From the NCBI GenBank assembly GCA_003231645.1, contig QIIW01000065.1:1-55884 (forward strand): DNA of 55,884 nucleotides, given 5' to 3'. Shown piece after piece: positions 7,090 through 15,536 of this stretch (its first letter is position 1; every line of letters starts with the position of its first letter). Below the pieces are notes generated by a model. That model was not told the origin of the DNA and searched no databases. It was given only the letters and a program-made list of their open reading frames with translations. The position numbers and the translations under genes are program-made. The stretch is from Acidimicrobiia bacterium. GTDB taxonomy: Bacteria; Actinomycetota; Acidimicrobiia; Acidimicrobiales; Aldehydirespiratoraceae.

Positions 7090-7583
7090 GTCAAGCTGAA
7101 TCGTTCCACTTCGAACAGCTCGAGTTCATCACGGTGGGCACCCTCGGGCCGCGCGGCCGGCGAGCCTTCTATCTGCAATGCCGCGGCGAGGGCCGGTTCG
7201 TGTCACTAAAGATCGAGAAGCAACAGGTGGCATCCCTCGCCGACTACCTGGAACGGGTCCTCGACGAGTTGCCGAGCGCCGACCTCTCCGATCTTCCGGC
7301 CGACCTGAGCCTGCGTGAGCCGGTGGTGCCGGCGTGGACGATCGGATCGATGGGAGTCGCCTACGCCGAAGAGATCGATCGCCTGATAGTCGTGGCGGAG
7401 GAACTCACCGATTCCGACGACCAACTCGAACCGGCGCGAGCACGTTTCACCCTGAGCCGCGAGCAGGTCTCGGGACTCGTCGGCCGGGCCCGCGAGATCG
7501 TCGCCGCCGGGCGGCCCCCCTGCCAATTCTGCGGTCGGCCGCTCGAGCCGACCGACGGTGACTGGTGCCCGTGCCACAACTGA
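7086..7583 (+). CDS. DUF3090 family protein
   Basis: A 165-aa protein of a family restricted to Actinobacteria and relatives. It starts with a beta-rich half (FHFEQLEFITVGTLGPRGRRAFYLQC; VSLKIEKQQVASLADYLERVL). It ends with a small zinc-ribbon-like element, PPCQFCGRPLEPTDGDWCPCHN, whose Cys pairs (C-x2-C ... C-x-C-H) probably bind one zinc. A conserved acidic/aromatic middle segment (PAWTIGSMGVAYAEEIDRLIVVAEEL) is usual. The molecular role is unknown. Gene order suggests it works with the flanking phosphatase and SCO1664-like kinase-fold protein; it overlaps the former by ATGA and is 7 nt from the latter. Confidence 0.9.
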   Translation: MSQAESFHFEQLEFITVGTLGPRGRRAFYLQCRGEGRFVSLKIEKQQVASLADYLERVLDELPSADLSDLPADLSLREPVVPAWTIGSMGVAYAEEIDRLIVVAEELTDSDDQLEPARARFTLSREQVSGLVGRAREIVAAGRPPCQFCGRPLEPTDGDWCPCHN

Positions 7584-7590
7584 GCCGCTG

Positions 7591-8343
7591 ATGCCCGGCC
7601 CCCACGAATCACCCTTTCTGGACCACGCCCCGATCGATACCCGTCGTGCGCTCCGGTTGCTCGCCGAAGGCACGGTCGAACTCCGCGGCCGTATGCCCTT
7701 TTCGTCGAATGCCACATTCCTCGTCGACATCAGTCACGATGGCCTTGTCGCCCAGGCGATCTACAAGCCCCTGCGAGGCGAACAGCCGCTGTGGGATTTC
7801 CCGAACGGCCTCTACCAGCGTGAGGTCGCCACATTCCTCATATCCGAGAGCCTCGGCTGGGATCTCGTGCCCCCCACCGTCGCCCGCGACGATCTCCCCG
7901 CCGGCCGCGGATCGTTGCAGCTCTACATCCCTTGCATCTTCGAGGAGCACTACTTCACCCTCCACGAGGCGGGGCCGACCCACGATGACTCGTTTCGTCG
8001 AATCTGTGCCCTCGACATCGTGATCAACAACACCGATCGGAAATCCGGCCACTGCCTACTCGGCACGGACGGGCGAATCCACGCCATCGACCACGGCGTG
8101 GCGCTCCACCGGGAGTTCAAGCTCCGGACGGTGATCTGGGACTTTGCCGGCGAGCCTCTTCCCGCCGACGACACCGCCGATCTGAGGGCCTTCACAGGTC
8201 GGGGACTGTCGGCCGGGGTGGCCCTGCTCCTCGACCCGCCCGAGCGCGACGCAGTGATCGACAGGGCCGGTCGCCTGGTCGCCGCCGGCCACTTTCCCGA
8301 CGATGACACCGGCGGCCGACGTTGGCCTTGGCCTCTCGTCTAG
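7591..8343 (+). CDS. SCO1664 family protein (PI3/4-kinase-like fold)
   Basis: A 250-aa member of the SCO1664 family, related to phosphatidylinositol 3/4-kinase catalytic folds. Seen are an N-terminal Lys region ([20 protein letters not shown]), the nucleotide-adjacent segment [20 protein letters not shown], a catalytic-loop-like [16 protein letters not shown], and the activation-like [11 protein letters not shown] (Asp for metal). These suggest an ATP-dependent transferase, but no substrate is known. ATG 7591 was preferred over the earlier in-frame start inside DUF3090 because it follows that stop by 7 nt. It is the last gene of the trio and is followed by a 470-bp gene-free region. Confidence 0.85.
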   Translation: MPGPHESPFLDHAPIDTRRALRLLAEGTVELRGRMPFSSNATFLVDISHDGLVAQAIYKPLRGEQPLWDFPNGLYQREVATFLISESLGWDLVPPTVARDDLPAGRGSLQLYIPCIFEEHYFTLHEAGPTHDDSFRRICALDIVINNTDRKSGHCLLGTDGRIHAIDHGVALHREFKLRTVIWDFAGEPLPADDTADLRAFTGRGLSAGVALLLDPPERDAVIDRAGRLVAAGHFPDDDTGGRRWPWPLV

Positions 8344-8616
8344 GAATCTGTGGACAACCTGGGGATAGCTCGCTCAGCGTCAACAAACCAAGCACCGAAA
8401 GTGGTCCCTGGGCCCAGGCTTCGAAGATTCCGATGAAATATCGTCGCCCGATCCGACACCGAACAGTCAGATGTGCTAGAAACGCAGGAACGCATCGTTC
8501 CTGCGGCGCATCCGCCGGGCGATTTGTGGGTTTTGGGCGGATGTCGGGATCCGTAACCGTCGGGCGCGGGACATTGGGCTCCAAGAAACCGAATTCCTGT
8601 CCTGCCTGTGACTTTC

Positions 8617-8652
8617 CTGTGGATTTCTGCCGATCCGAGCCTCGATCCACAG
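8617..8652. repeat. Inverted repeat CTGTGGAT-N20-ATCCACAG
   Basis: An 8-bp perfect palindrome pair separated by 20 nt in the gene-free stretch. Both arms resemble part of a DnaA box (TGTGGAT / ATCCACA). It could fold as a hairpin in RNA or serve as a protein-binding site. Nothing else in the sequence decides between these. Confidence 0.5.
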
Positions 8653-8736
8653 TTCGCCGGGCCAGGCAACGCCGCTCCCGACCAGTCCCGCGACCACGCA
8701 TGAACGGGGGCCTACGCGACACGCTTCGAACTGCCT

Positions 8737-8794
8737 CCCTCGGCTCCGACATCGAGATCGGCATCCCTCCCCCTCGGCTCCGACATCGAGATCG
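8737..8794. repeat. 24-bp direct repeat, two copies
   Basis: Identical 24-mers at 8737-8760 and 8771-8794, separated by 10 nt, just beyond the 3' end of etfA. Each copy contains CATCGAGATCG. Two copies only, so not a CRISPR; a slippage or duplication product is the simplest view. Confidence 0.75.
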
Positions 8795-8815
8795 AGTTGT
8801 CCGCCCGCCGGCCGA

Positions 8816-9787
8816 TCACCGGTTCTTGAGTGCCTCGATGAGCTTCGGCATGACCTTGTGGACATCACCGATCACACCGAGATCGGCAACCGCGAAGATC
8901 GGGGCCTCGGAATCCTTGTTGATGGCGATGATGTTCTTGGAGCCCTTCATTCCGACCAGGTGCTGGGTGGCGCCGGAAATGCCGGCGGCTATGTAGACGG
9001 TGGGTTTCACGACCTTGCCGGTCTGCCCGACCTGATAGCTGTAGGGAACCCATCCGGCATCGACAATGGCCCGACTGGCGCCCGGGGCCGCACCCAGGGC
9101 CTTGGCCAGGTCCTCGATCATCGAATAGGCCTCCCTGTCGCCGAGCCCACGGCCACCGGATACGACTATCGCCGCCTCGTCGAGCTTGGGCCCCTCGGTT
9201 TCCTCGGCGAAACTGTCGGTGATTCTCGCCCCGCCCGTCGCACCCAGATCAGGAACGTCGAGATCCTCGACGTCCGCTTCGGCTCCTCCCACCGATTCGG
9301 CCTCGAACGACTTGGGCCGAATCAGGAAGATCGCCGCCTTGTCGGAGGTGAAGCGGGTCTTGACGTTGGTGGATCCACCGAACACCGGCTCGGTACCGAC
9401 GATCGAATCTCCGTCGAGCTCGAGATCGACCACGTTGGTGATCACCGGAGCGTCGAGCTTCGCCGACAGGCGCCCGGCGACGTCGCGACCATCCTGGGTC
9501 GTGCCGAGCAGGAACGCGTCGGGAACGTCGAAGTCGCCGGCTTCGAGACCTGCCACCACGGCCGAGGCGACCGACGCACCCTGCAGCGAGCCGTCGAGTT
9601 CACCGGTGGCGTAGACGACAGCTGCCCCGTGGTCGCCAAGCTCCTCGGCGTAGTCGTCGCCGTCGCCCGCCATGAACACCTCAACGGTGTCGGCGAGCTC
9701 ACGGGCCTTGGCCAGAATCTCGAGGCTGATACTGGCCACGGAATCACCGCGTGCCTCGGCAAACACCCAAATCTTGTCGAGTCCCAT
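8816..9787 (-). CDS. etfA: Electron transfer flavoprotein alpha subunit
   Basis: A 323-aa ETF alpha subunit that carries FAD and passes electrons from acyl-CoA and related dehydrogenases to ETF:quinone oxidoreductase. The N-terminal domain ([21 protein letters not shown]) is followed by the FAD-binding C-terminal domain with [20 protein letters not shown], a switch region [40 protein letters not shown] and [13 protein letters not shown], all diagnostic. Start ATG 9787 has GAGGGAG at 5-6 nt. It lies 11 nt after etfB, an obvious two-gene operon for beta-oxidation or amino acid catabolism. Confidence 0.96.
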   Translation of the reverse strand: MGLDKIWVFAEARGDSVASISLEILAKARELADTVEVFMAGDGDDYAEELGDHGAAVVYATGELDGSLQGASVASAVVAGLEAGDFDVPDAFLLGTTQDGRDVAGRLSAKLDAPVITNVVDLELDGDSIVGTEPVFGGSTNVKTRFTSDKAAIFLIRPKSFEAESVGGAEADVEDLDVPDLGATGGARITDSFAEETEGPKLDEAAIVVSGGRGLGDREAYSMIEDLAKALGAAPGASRAIVDAGWVPYSYQVGQTGKVVKPTVYIAAGISGATQHLVGMKGSKNIIAINKDSEAPIFAVADLGVIGDVHKVMPKLIEALKNR

Positions 9788-9798
9788 GTCAGTCTCCC

Positions 9799-10578
9799 TC
9801 ACAGCACCTTGAGTTCGTCGAGGAAGGCCACGATGCGTTCGTGGGCGTCACCCTCGTCTTCGATGATTTCTCCGGCCTCACGGACAGGCGCGGCGGTGAT
9901 CTCGACGATGTCCTGACGGCTGCCGGCCCAGCCGACCTCGCCCGCATCGATTCCGAGCGCCTCGACAGTGAGCTCTTCCACCGGCTTGTTCTTGGCTGCC
10001 ATTATCCCCTTGAACGATGGATAGCGGGGCTCGACAACGCCGGCGGTGACCGAAACCACCGCGGGGAGCGGACACTCGACATCGTCGTATCCGGCTTCGG
10101 TCTGGCGCTTCACCTTGGCGGTCGAACCGTCGATCTCGATCTCCTTGGCGAAAGTGACCGAAGGCAGTCCGAGAAGTTCGGCGATCTGCACCGGCACCGT
10201 GCCCGTGTAGCCGTCACTCGATTCGGTGGCCGTCAGCACGAGGTCGGGCTCCTGGGCGGCGATCGCCTTGGCCAGGACCTTGGCGGTGCCCAGCGCATCG
10301 GAGCCGGCAAGGCACTCGTCGCTTATCAGGCTGGCACCGGCGGCCCCCATGGCGAGTGCGGTACGGAGTCCGGACACCTCGTTGTTGGGGACCATCGAAA
10401 CGAGGTGAACCTCACCCTCTCCGGCGGTATCCACCAGTTGCAGAGCCATCTCGACCCCGTAGGAGTCGGACTCGTCGAGGATCAGCTTGACATCGCGCCT
10501 CAGCGTCTTGCTATCGGGATCTAGTTCACCGGGATCTGCGGGATCCGGGATCTGTTTGACACATACGACAACCTTCAT
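9799..10578 (-). CDS. etfB: Electron transfer flavoprotein beta subunit
   Basis: A 259-aa ETF beta subunit that binds AMP and docks with dehydrogenases. Signature regions are MKVVVCVKQIPDP at the N-terminus, DSYGVEMALQL, and the AMP-binding/recognition stretch LVLTATESSDGYTGTVPVQIAELLG, ending near a conserved recognition loop (PSVTFAKEIE) and IMAAKNKPVEELT. First gene of the etfBA operon. It is divergent from the diacylglycerol kinase gene at 10672, and the 93 nt between them must hold both promoters. Confidence 0.96.
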   Translation of the reverse strand: MKVVVCVKQIPDPADPGELDPDSKTLRRDVKLILDESDSYGVEMALQLVDTAGEGEVHLVSMVPNNEVSGLRTALAMGAAGASLISDECLAGSDALGTAKVLAKAIAAQEPDLVLTATESSDGYTGTVPVQIAELLGLPSVTFAKEIEIDGSTAKVKRQTEAGYDDVECPLPAVVSVTAGVVEPRYPSFKGIMAAKNKPVEELTVEALGIDAGEVGWAGSRQDIVEITAAPVREAGEIIEDEGDAHERIVAFLDELKVL

Positions 10579-10671
10579 GGGCCGCAGTTTGCCAGCGTCA
10601 GCGGAGATTGCCTATTCCGGCACCGGTGCTAGCGTCGAAATTCACTTCCGGTCACTCTCGGAGATGAGACT

Positions 10672-11583
10672 CTGCGAATCCTGCTGATCGTCAACTCCGC
10701 GGCATCATCGGTCACGGCGCGGCGCCGCGTGCTCATCCACCGGATGTTGTCGGCCGACAACGATGTCACTCTGGCCGAGACCAGTCGCCGGGGCCACGCC
10801 ACCCGACTGGCCCAGTCCGCAGCACGCGACAACTACGACATCGTCGCGGTGCTCGGCGGCGACGGCACGCTCAACGAGGCGGCCAACGGCCTGGCCGGCA
10901 GCGCGACGGCCCTGGCTCCGCTCCCCGGTGGGTCGACCAATGTGTTCGCCCGCATCCTCGGGCTGCCCGACGATTCGGTGGAGGCGGCCGAGGTCATCCT
11001 CGACGCGGTCCGGCGCGGGGCCATCAGACGAATCGGGCTCGGGGCCGTCGAAGGCCGCTACTTCCTCTTCCACTGCGGTGTCGGTTTCGACGCCGCAGTG
11101 GTTGAACAGGTCGAGAAGCGTGGCCCCTGGAAGCGATGGGCCGGGCATCCGCTGTTCATCTATTCGGCGGTCGACACCTGGGTCCGTCGGGTCGACCGTC
11201 GCCACCCACCGATAAGGGTGATCGACGCCCACGGCGAGCACGTCACCAGCGGATTCTTCACCGTCGTCATGAACGCGAACCCCTACACGTTCCTCGGAAA
11301 CCGACCATTCGACCTGGTGAAGGAGGCCACACTCGATCAGCCGCTGGCGGTCGTCACCCTGAAGAAACTCTCACTCACGACGCTCACCCCGGTCGTCGTC
11401 GCCGCTCTCACCGGCCGCGACGTACGCGGACATCGGGGGGTCGATGTGCGCACCGGAGTCAGGTCACTGGTGATCGAAGCCGACCCGCCGACGCCGTATC
11501 AGGTCGATGGCGACCACCTCGGGGCCAGTCGCCGACTTCGCTTCACCTGGACCGCCGATCACATGTCACTGGTCATGCCCTGA
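10672..11583 (+). CDS. Diacylglycerol/sphingosine kinase family lipid kinase
   Basis: A 303-aa DagK/YegS-like lipid kinase that phosphorylates diacylglycerol or a related lipid. The nucleotide motif VLGGDGTLNEAANGL, PLPGGSTNVFAR and the second-domain FFTVVMNANPYTFLG and YQVDGDHLG are all present. Family similarity starts at RILLIVNSAASSVTARRR, which is encoded upstream of the first standard start (GTG 10729). Between an in-frame TAG at 10630 and 10729 the only plausible initiator is CTG 10672, which has GGAG (10660-10663) at 8 nt. The alternative is a 2-nt (CT) insertion that puts ATG 10664 out of frame. The 5' end is therefore uncertain. Confidence 0.88.
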   Translation: MRILLIVNSAASSVTARRRVLIHRMLSADNDVTLAETSRRGHATRLAQSAARDNYDIVAVLGGDGTLNEAANGLAGSATALAPLPGGSTNVFARILGLPDDSVEAAEVILDAVRRGAIRRIGLGAVEGRYFLFHCGVGFDAAVVEQVEKRGPWKRWAGHPLFIYSAVDTWVRRVDRRHPPIRVIDAHGEHVTSGFFTVVMNANPYTFLGNRPFDLVKEATLDQPLAVVTLKKLSLTTLTPVVVAALTGRDVRGHRGVDVRTGVRSLVIEADPPTPYQVDGDHLGASRRLRFTWTADHMSLVMP

Positions 11584-11588
11584 GTCGG

Positions 11589-12281
11589 TCATGAGACGAG
11601 ATGGTCGATCAGTGCACGCCCCACATCGGGGACGTTGGTGATTATCCCGTCGACTCCGAACTCGAAGAGGCGGGTCATACGGTCGGTCTCATCGACCGTC
11701 CAGACGTGAACCTCGAGGCCGGCATCGTGGGCTCGTCGCACGAACGCGGCATCAACGGTGGTGTCGTAGGGATTGATGGACGACATGCCATGGGCGACCG
11801 CCCGACCGACGGCCGAGGCCGGATCGCCCATGTCGAAGGTCAGCCAGCCACACGGAATCGTGGGGTCGACAAACTTGATTCGGTCGAGTGCGTCGATGTT
11901 GAAGCTCGTCACCAGCGCTCGTTCGACGCCCAGGTAGGCCTGGACCAGACCGGCCACCGCCTCGGATACCGCATGGTCGGAGTCGTAGTCGGGCTCCTCG
12001 GGCAGGTTCTTGATTTCGATGTTGACGCCCATCGGGTCGCATTCCTCAAGGGCCTCGGCCAGGCTCGGCATCGATTCCGGCAGGTCGGCGCCGTCGGTCT
12101 GTCCGATCATGCGGCCGTCGGGCAGGCAGGCATCGTGGCTTACCACCACCACACCATCACGGGACCGCCTGGCGTCGAGCTCGACCCAGTCGGCACCGAG
12201 CTCACGGGCGAGACGAAATGCCGGAAGCGTGTTCTCGGCAGCGGCCGCGGAGGCCCCGCGATGGGCGATCACCAACGTCAT
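11589..12281 (-). CDS. Glycerophosphodiester phosphodiesterase
   Basis: A 230-aa GDPD TIM-barrel enzyme that hydrolyses glycerophosphodiesters to glycerol-3-phosphate and an alcohol. The catalytic metal/acid-base residues are visible: VIAHRGASAAAAENTLPAF (His-Arg, then Glu-Asn), WVELDARRSRDGVVVVSHDA (Glu, Asp, His) and VNIEIKNLPEE (Glu, Lys). The C-terminal strand VHVWTVDETDRMTRLFEFG with DGIITNVPD closes the barrel. No signal peptide, so cytoplasmic. Start ATG 12281 fits family length; GAGACT lies 6 nt upstream, which would suit a leaderless mRNA. It converges with the lipid kinase gene, and both point to phospholipid turnover. Confidence 0.92.
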   Translation of the reverse strand: MTLVIAHRGASAAAAENTLPAFRLARELGADWVELDARRSRDGVVVVSHDACLPDGRMIGQTDGADLPESMPSLAEALEECDPMGVNIEIKNLPEEPDYDSDHAVSEAVAGLVQAYLGVERALVTSFNIDALDRIKFVDPTIPCGWLTFDMGDPASAVGRAVAHGMSSINPYDTTVDAAFVRRAHDAGLEVHVWTVDETDRMTRLFEFGVDGIITNVPDVGRALIDHLVS

Positions 12282-12525
12282 ACCGGGAGTCTCGCGTGCC
12301 TGGACACCGACGCGGTGGCAAGGGCGTGACATCCGCCGGCGCGGCGCCGATCCGTACGTGCGGACGAATGTGGAGCCGAAACCGAGGAAAGATCGGATCC
12401 CGGGCAGAAAGTCCTTGCACAAAGTAGAACCGGTTCCTATTATCTCGCCTGCCGGGTGTCAGGCCTACCGGCCGACGATCAACAGCGGCCGGGACCACAG
12501 CCCGGACCGTCATCAGGGGGCAAAC

Positions 12526-12801
12526 GTGGAACTCAGCTTCGACTCGTACGAGCCAGGAACCGATTGGCGGATCAATGCGGCCTGTCGGGATACCGATCCC
12601 ACCCTGTTCTTTCCGGTCGGAACCACCGGCCCGGCGGTGGAGCAGATCGCCAACGCCAAGGAGGTCTGCATCGGCTGCCTGTGCCGCAGCGACTGCCTCC
12701 GGTTCGCCATCGCCACCAACCAGGACACCGGCGTCTGGGGCGGCACCACCGAGGACGAGCGTCGGGGTATCCGGCGTCGCCTACGGACTCAACGGGCCTG
12801 A
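12526..12801 (+). CDS. WhiB-family transcriptional regulator
   Basis: A 91-aa WhiB-like protein. Four cysteines C20, C48-x2-C51-x5-C57 bind the [4Fe-4S] cluster, and a fifth (C53) lies inside the CIGCLCRSDC segment. The G[VI]WGG turn (TGVWGGTTEDERRGIRRR) and basic C-terminus are the DNA- and sigma-factor-contacting region. WhiB proteins sense redox or NO and act with the primary sigma factor. GTG 12526 is preceded by AGGGGG at 6 nt. It converges with pdtaS and sits near two ArsA-like ATPases; in mycobacteria whiB4 is likewise adjacent to Rv3679-Rv3680, so it may be the WhiB4-like paralog. That is inference. Confidence 0.93.
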   Translation: MELSFDSYEPGTDWRINAACRDTDPTLFFPVGTTGPAVEQIANAKEVCIGCLCRSDCLRFAIATNQDTGVWGGTTEDERRGIRRRLRTQRA

Positions 12802-12828
12802 CCCTGCCATCGTTGCGGGCGCCATGCT

Positions 12829-14397
12829 TCAGCCCAGCGGCATCGAACGGCCGGATCGGGGAATCTTCACCTCGACTTCACAGCCGGTCGCGAATCCTTC
12901 AGGACCCGATCCGGAATCCCGGTCGCGCTCGTTCCCACGTGACCGGATGCTGATGGTCCCCCCGAGGTCCTGAACCACGAAGGTCCTCACGATGGTGAGG
13001 CCGAGACCGGCATCACGGTCGAGCGAGAACCCGTCGGGGACCCCCGATCCGCGGTCGACCACCCGTAACCGCAGTTCCTGGGCCGACGCCTCGAGTTCGA
13101 CCGACACCACACATCCGAGTCCGTCGCCGCCATGATCGATCGCGTTCTGCACCAGCTCAGTCAGGACCACGGCCAGCGGCATGGCAACGTTCCCCGCCAG
13201 CGTGCCGAGTCCACCGACCACCTCGACCCGCAACGGACTTTCGGGACCGCTCGATCCCTCCTCGACCATGCCCAGGACCTTCGCCACCACCTGATCGAAT
13301 TCGACCTCATCGGCGGCGTCGGCCGACAGGGTCTCGTGGACGATCGCAATGGCCCCGATCCGACGAGCCGACTCCTCGATGGCCACCCTCGCGTCAGCCG
13401 ATGGCGCTCGTCGGGCCTGCAACCGCAGCAACGCCTGAATGGTCTGGAGATTGTTCTTCACCCGGTGATTGATCTCGCGGATGGTGACCTCTCGCGAAAG
13501 GAGGAGTCGATCACGGCTCCGCAGCTCGGAAATGTCGCGGGTGAGCAGCAGCGCCCCTGTGACCCGGCCCTTCGACAGCAGGGGGTGACACCTCACAACC
13601 ACGTTGAGATCCTCACCGACGACGAGCTCCGCCACCGTGCTGTGATGGGTGGTGAACGCCCTGCCCACCACCGCCTCGTCGATCCCGAGCTCACGGAGGG
13701 TTCTCCCCTGCGGGTTCTGGCCGACCCCGAGGCGATGCAGAGCCGACACCGCGTTGGGAGAGACGAACTCGATGTGCCTCTCGCGATCGAGCAACACGGA
13801 TCCGTCACCGACCCTGGGTTCACGAAACTCTCCCGCTCCCTCCTCGGTCACGAACGGGAACTCACCCGACATCACCATCTCGGCGAGCCGCCGCCAGACA
13901 TTGCGGTAGGCCCGCTCGAGTGGGCTGGCCTGGCGCGTCAGTGTCGAATCCGACTCCCGCGCCATCACGGCAATGTGGCGATCACCGAACCTGACCGGCA
14001 CGTACTCGCCGACCAGGCGGCCGCCCAGGCCCGGCTGTTCGAGGGCCTCCTCGACCACCTCGTCATCGCCGACCACGTCCCCGGGTGTGCCCGAAGACGG
14101 GATGAGGCCCTCGACCAGCCGGCCATCGGAGATGGCTCTCGCCATCAATGGTTGACGCCGCGACTCGACGATCATGCCCACGGGGTCGTGAGGGTGGACA
14201 GTGGGTCCGGTGACCGATCGGCAATGCCCCAGGGCCATGAAGCCGGCACCCTCCCGGTCGGCCTCCACGTAGAGCAGCAAGTCGGAATGGGAGAGGTCAC
14301 TGAGCAGTGCCCAGGATCCGACCAGGCGCTGGAGGTGAGCTATCTCGCCGGGGTCGAGGGTGGTTCTGGTGCGGGCCAACTGGTCGAAACTCGGCAC
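12829..14397 (-). CDS. pdtaS: PdtaS-type sensor histidine kinase
   Basis: A 522-aa soluble histidine kinase related to mycobacterial PdtaS, which phosphorylates the ANTAR RNA-binding regulator PdtaR. Residues 1-150 form a GAF-like N-domain and residues about 180-295 a PAS domain (DRERHIEFVSPNAVSALHRLG). The HisKA_2 phosphoacceptor motif REINHRVKNNLQTIQALLRL has H311. The HATPase_c domain shows LTELVQNAIDHGG, VVDRGSGVPDGF and GLGLTIVRTFV. No PdtaR gene is in the window. GTG 14397 has TAACCT exactly 6 nt upstream, embedded at the end of the upstream ArsA gene, so it probably has its own leaderless transcript. Confidence 0.92.
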   Translation of the reverse strand: MPSFDQLARTRTTLDPGEIAHLQRLVGSWALLSDLSHSDLLLYVEADREGAGFMALGHCRSVTGPTVHPHDPVGMIVESRRQPLMARAISDGRLVEGLIPSSGTPGDVVGDDEVVEEALEQPGLGGRLVGEYVPVRFGDRHIAVMARESDSTLTRQASPLERAYRNVWRRLAEMVMSGEFPFVTEEGAGEFREPRVGDGSVLLDRERHIEFVSPNAVSALHRLGVGQNPQGRTLRELGIDEAVVGRAFTTHHSTVAELVVGEDLNVVVRCHPLLSKGRVTGALLLTRDISELRSRDRLLLSREVTIREINHRVKNNLQTIQALLRLQARRAPSADARVAIEESARRIGAIAIVHETLSADAADEVEFDQVVAKVLGMVEEGSSGPESPLRVEVVGGLGTLAGNVAMPLAVVLTELVQNAIDHGGDGLGCVVSVELEASAQELRLRVVDRGSGVPDGFSLDRDAGLGLTIVRTFVVQDLGGTISIRSRGNERDRDSGSGPEGFATGCEVEVKIPRSGRSMPLG

Positions 14398-14401
14398 GGC
14401 G

Positions 14402-15523
14402 TCAGGTTACGGCAGGCACCGACGCGCCAAGAGCCCGGGCCAGACCTTTGATGCCATCGAGGTCGGCGATGTCGGAGTCCATCATCGGAACCCTCACTGC
14501 CGGGACATCTCCCGGCAGTGACCTGAGCACCTCGGACTCTGCTCGCGCCGAGTGCCTCATCTGGTCGAGCGTCTCGCCCATCATCTCGACGACCGCCGTC
14601 ACCACCGCCGGTGCGGCATCGGGCACCAGGCGGGACGCGGCATCGACGGAGAGCACGCTCGCTTCGTTTCCGTCGTCGGCCGGAACCGGCGTTGTCCGGT
14701 TGACCACCACGACGCCGGCTCGGCATCGACGGCGTGCGAGTTCCTGCACCAATCTCATCACCTCGCCGGCCGGTCCTCGTTCAGCCGTGGTCACGATCAC
14801 GAAGTTCGTCGACTCCTGCGACAACGATTTCTCGACCTCCGTGGCACGCTCCACGAAACCTTTCTCCATGGTCTTTATGAGTACGAAGAACTCGGTGAGG
14901 TCGCTCACGAAGGGCCCGCCGAGAATCCGGTCGGCCACCAGTGTGATCGGGCGAAACGCCTGAAGGGCGAATCGTGAGGTCGCCGGCGCCGTGAGCCATC
15001 GCAAGAGGCGCCCGCCGAAGAAATCACACATCCTGGCCGGGGCATCGAGTAGATCGAGAGCATTGCGACTCGGCGGCGTGTCGAGCACGATCAGGTCCCA
15101 CTCCTCGGTCGTGTGCAGACGGTGCAGCCGTTCCATGGCGACGTACTCGTGACTTTGGACGAACCGGCGCGTGATGTGGCGGTAGAGGTGGTTCGACAAC
15201 ACCGCATCCCGCACTCCCTCGTCGGGGGCGTGGGTGGAGATGAGGCGATCCCACTCCTGGCGGGCATCGAGCATCTCGACCCACAGCTCACCTCGGAGAC
15301 CGGTGTCGACCCGACGCGGGACGCCGCCGACGTCGCCGATTCCGAGGGCCGTGGCGAGTCGCCTCGCCGGATCGACCGTGAGCACGAGTACGCGCCCGTC
15401 GGGGCGGTCGGCGGCGAGGTAACCGAGCGCCGCCGCGACCGTGGTCTTGCCGACCCCACCCGACCCGGCCACGATCAGTGTGGAATGGTCGGCCACCAGT
15501 TCGGGGATGGACACTGTGCTCAC
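14402..15523 (-). CDS. ArsA/Get3-like ATPase (second of a pair)
   Basis: A 373-aa P-loop ATPase of the ArsA/Get3 (SIMIBI) class. It has the deviant Walker A VAGSGGVGKTTVAAALG, the A-loop VLVLTVDPARRLATALG (switch Asp), LIVLDTPPSRNALDLLD (Walker B/switch II), and an adenine loop with VVVNRTTP. It lacks the Get3 CxxC zinc motif, as usual in actinobacterial ArsA-like proteins. It is the counterpart of M. tuberculosis Rv3680, which forms a complex with Rv3679 (the gene just upstream here). The start is GTG 15523, or GTG 15514, 13 nt after the first ATPase; no strong Shine-Dalgarno is seen. Confidence 0.87.
   Translation of the reverse strand: MSTVSIPELVADHSTLIVAGSGGVGKTTVAAALGYLAADRPDGRVLVLTVDPARRLATALGIGDVGGVPRRVDTGLRGELWVEMLDARQEWDRLISTHAPDEGVRDAVLSNHLYRHITRRFVQSHEYVAMERLHRLHTTEEWDLIVLDTPPSRNALDLLDAPARMCDFFGGRLLRWLTAPATSRFALQAFRPITLVADRILGGPFVSDLTEFFVLIKTMEKGFVERATEVEKSLSQESTNFVIVTTAERGPAGEVMRLVQELARRRCRAGVVVVNRTTPVPADDGNEASVLSVDAASRLVPDAAPAVVTAVVEMMGETLDQMRHSARAESEVLRSLPGDVPAVRVPMMDSDIADLDGIKGLARALGASVPAVT
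14404..14409 (-). promoter_or_regulatory. Putative -10 box (TAACCT) for pdtaS
   Basis: TAACCT on the minus strand ends 6 nt before GTG 14397 and overlaps the stop codon of the upstream ArsA gene. It suggests an internal leaderless promoter for the kinase. Confidence 0.5.
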
Positions 15524-15536
15524 CGGCCCATCCCGC

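Larger units (their letters stand above)
8344..8815. other. 472-bp intergenic region with repeats, between convergent genes
   Basis: No convincing gene in either strand. The stretch contains TGTGGACAA at 8349-8357, the exact complement of the Streptomyces-type DnaA box TTGTCCACA. It also has an 8-bp perfect inverted repeat CTGTGGAT (8617-8624) / ATCCACAG (8645-8652) with a 20-nt spacer, and a 24-bp perfect direct repeat at 8737-8760 and 8771-8794 (period 34). Both flanking genes point into it, so it cannot be a promoter region for either. It may hold terminators, an unseen small RNA or a decayed gene. Confidence 0.6.

Noticed and set aside
8349..8357. Replication origin
   Set aside because: Only one exact Streptomyces-type DnaA box; no dnaA, dnaN or gyrB nearby and no cluster of boxes.
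8737..8794. CRISPR array
   Set aside because: Only two copies with a 10-nt spacer, and no cas genes.
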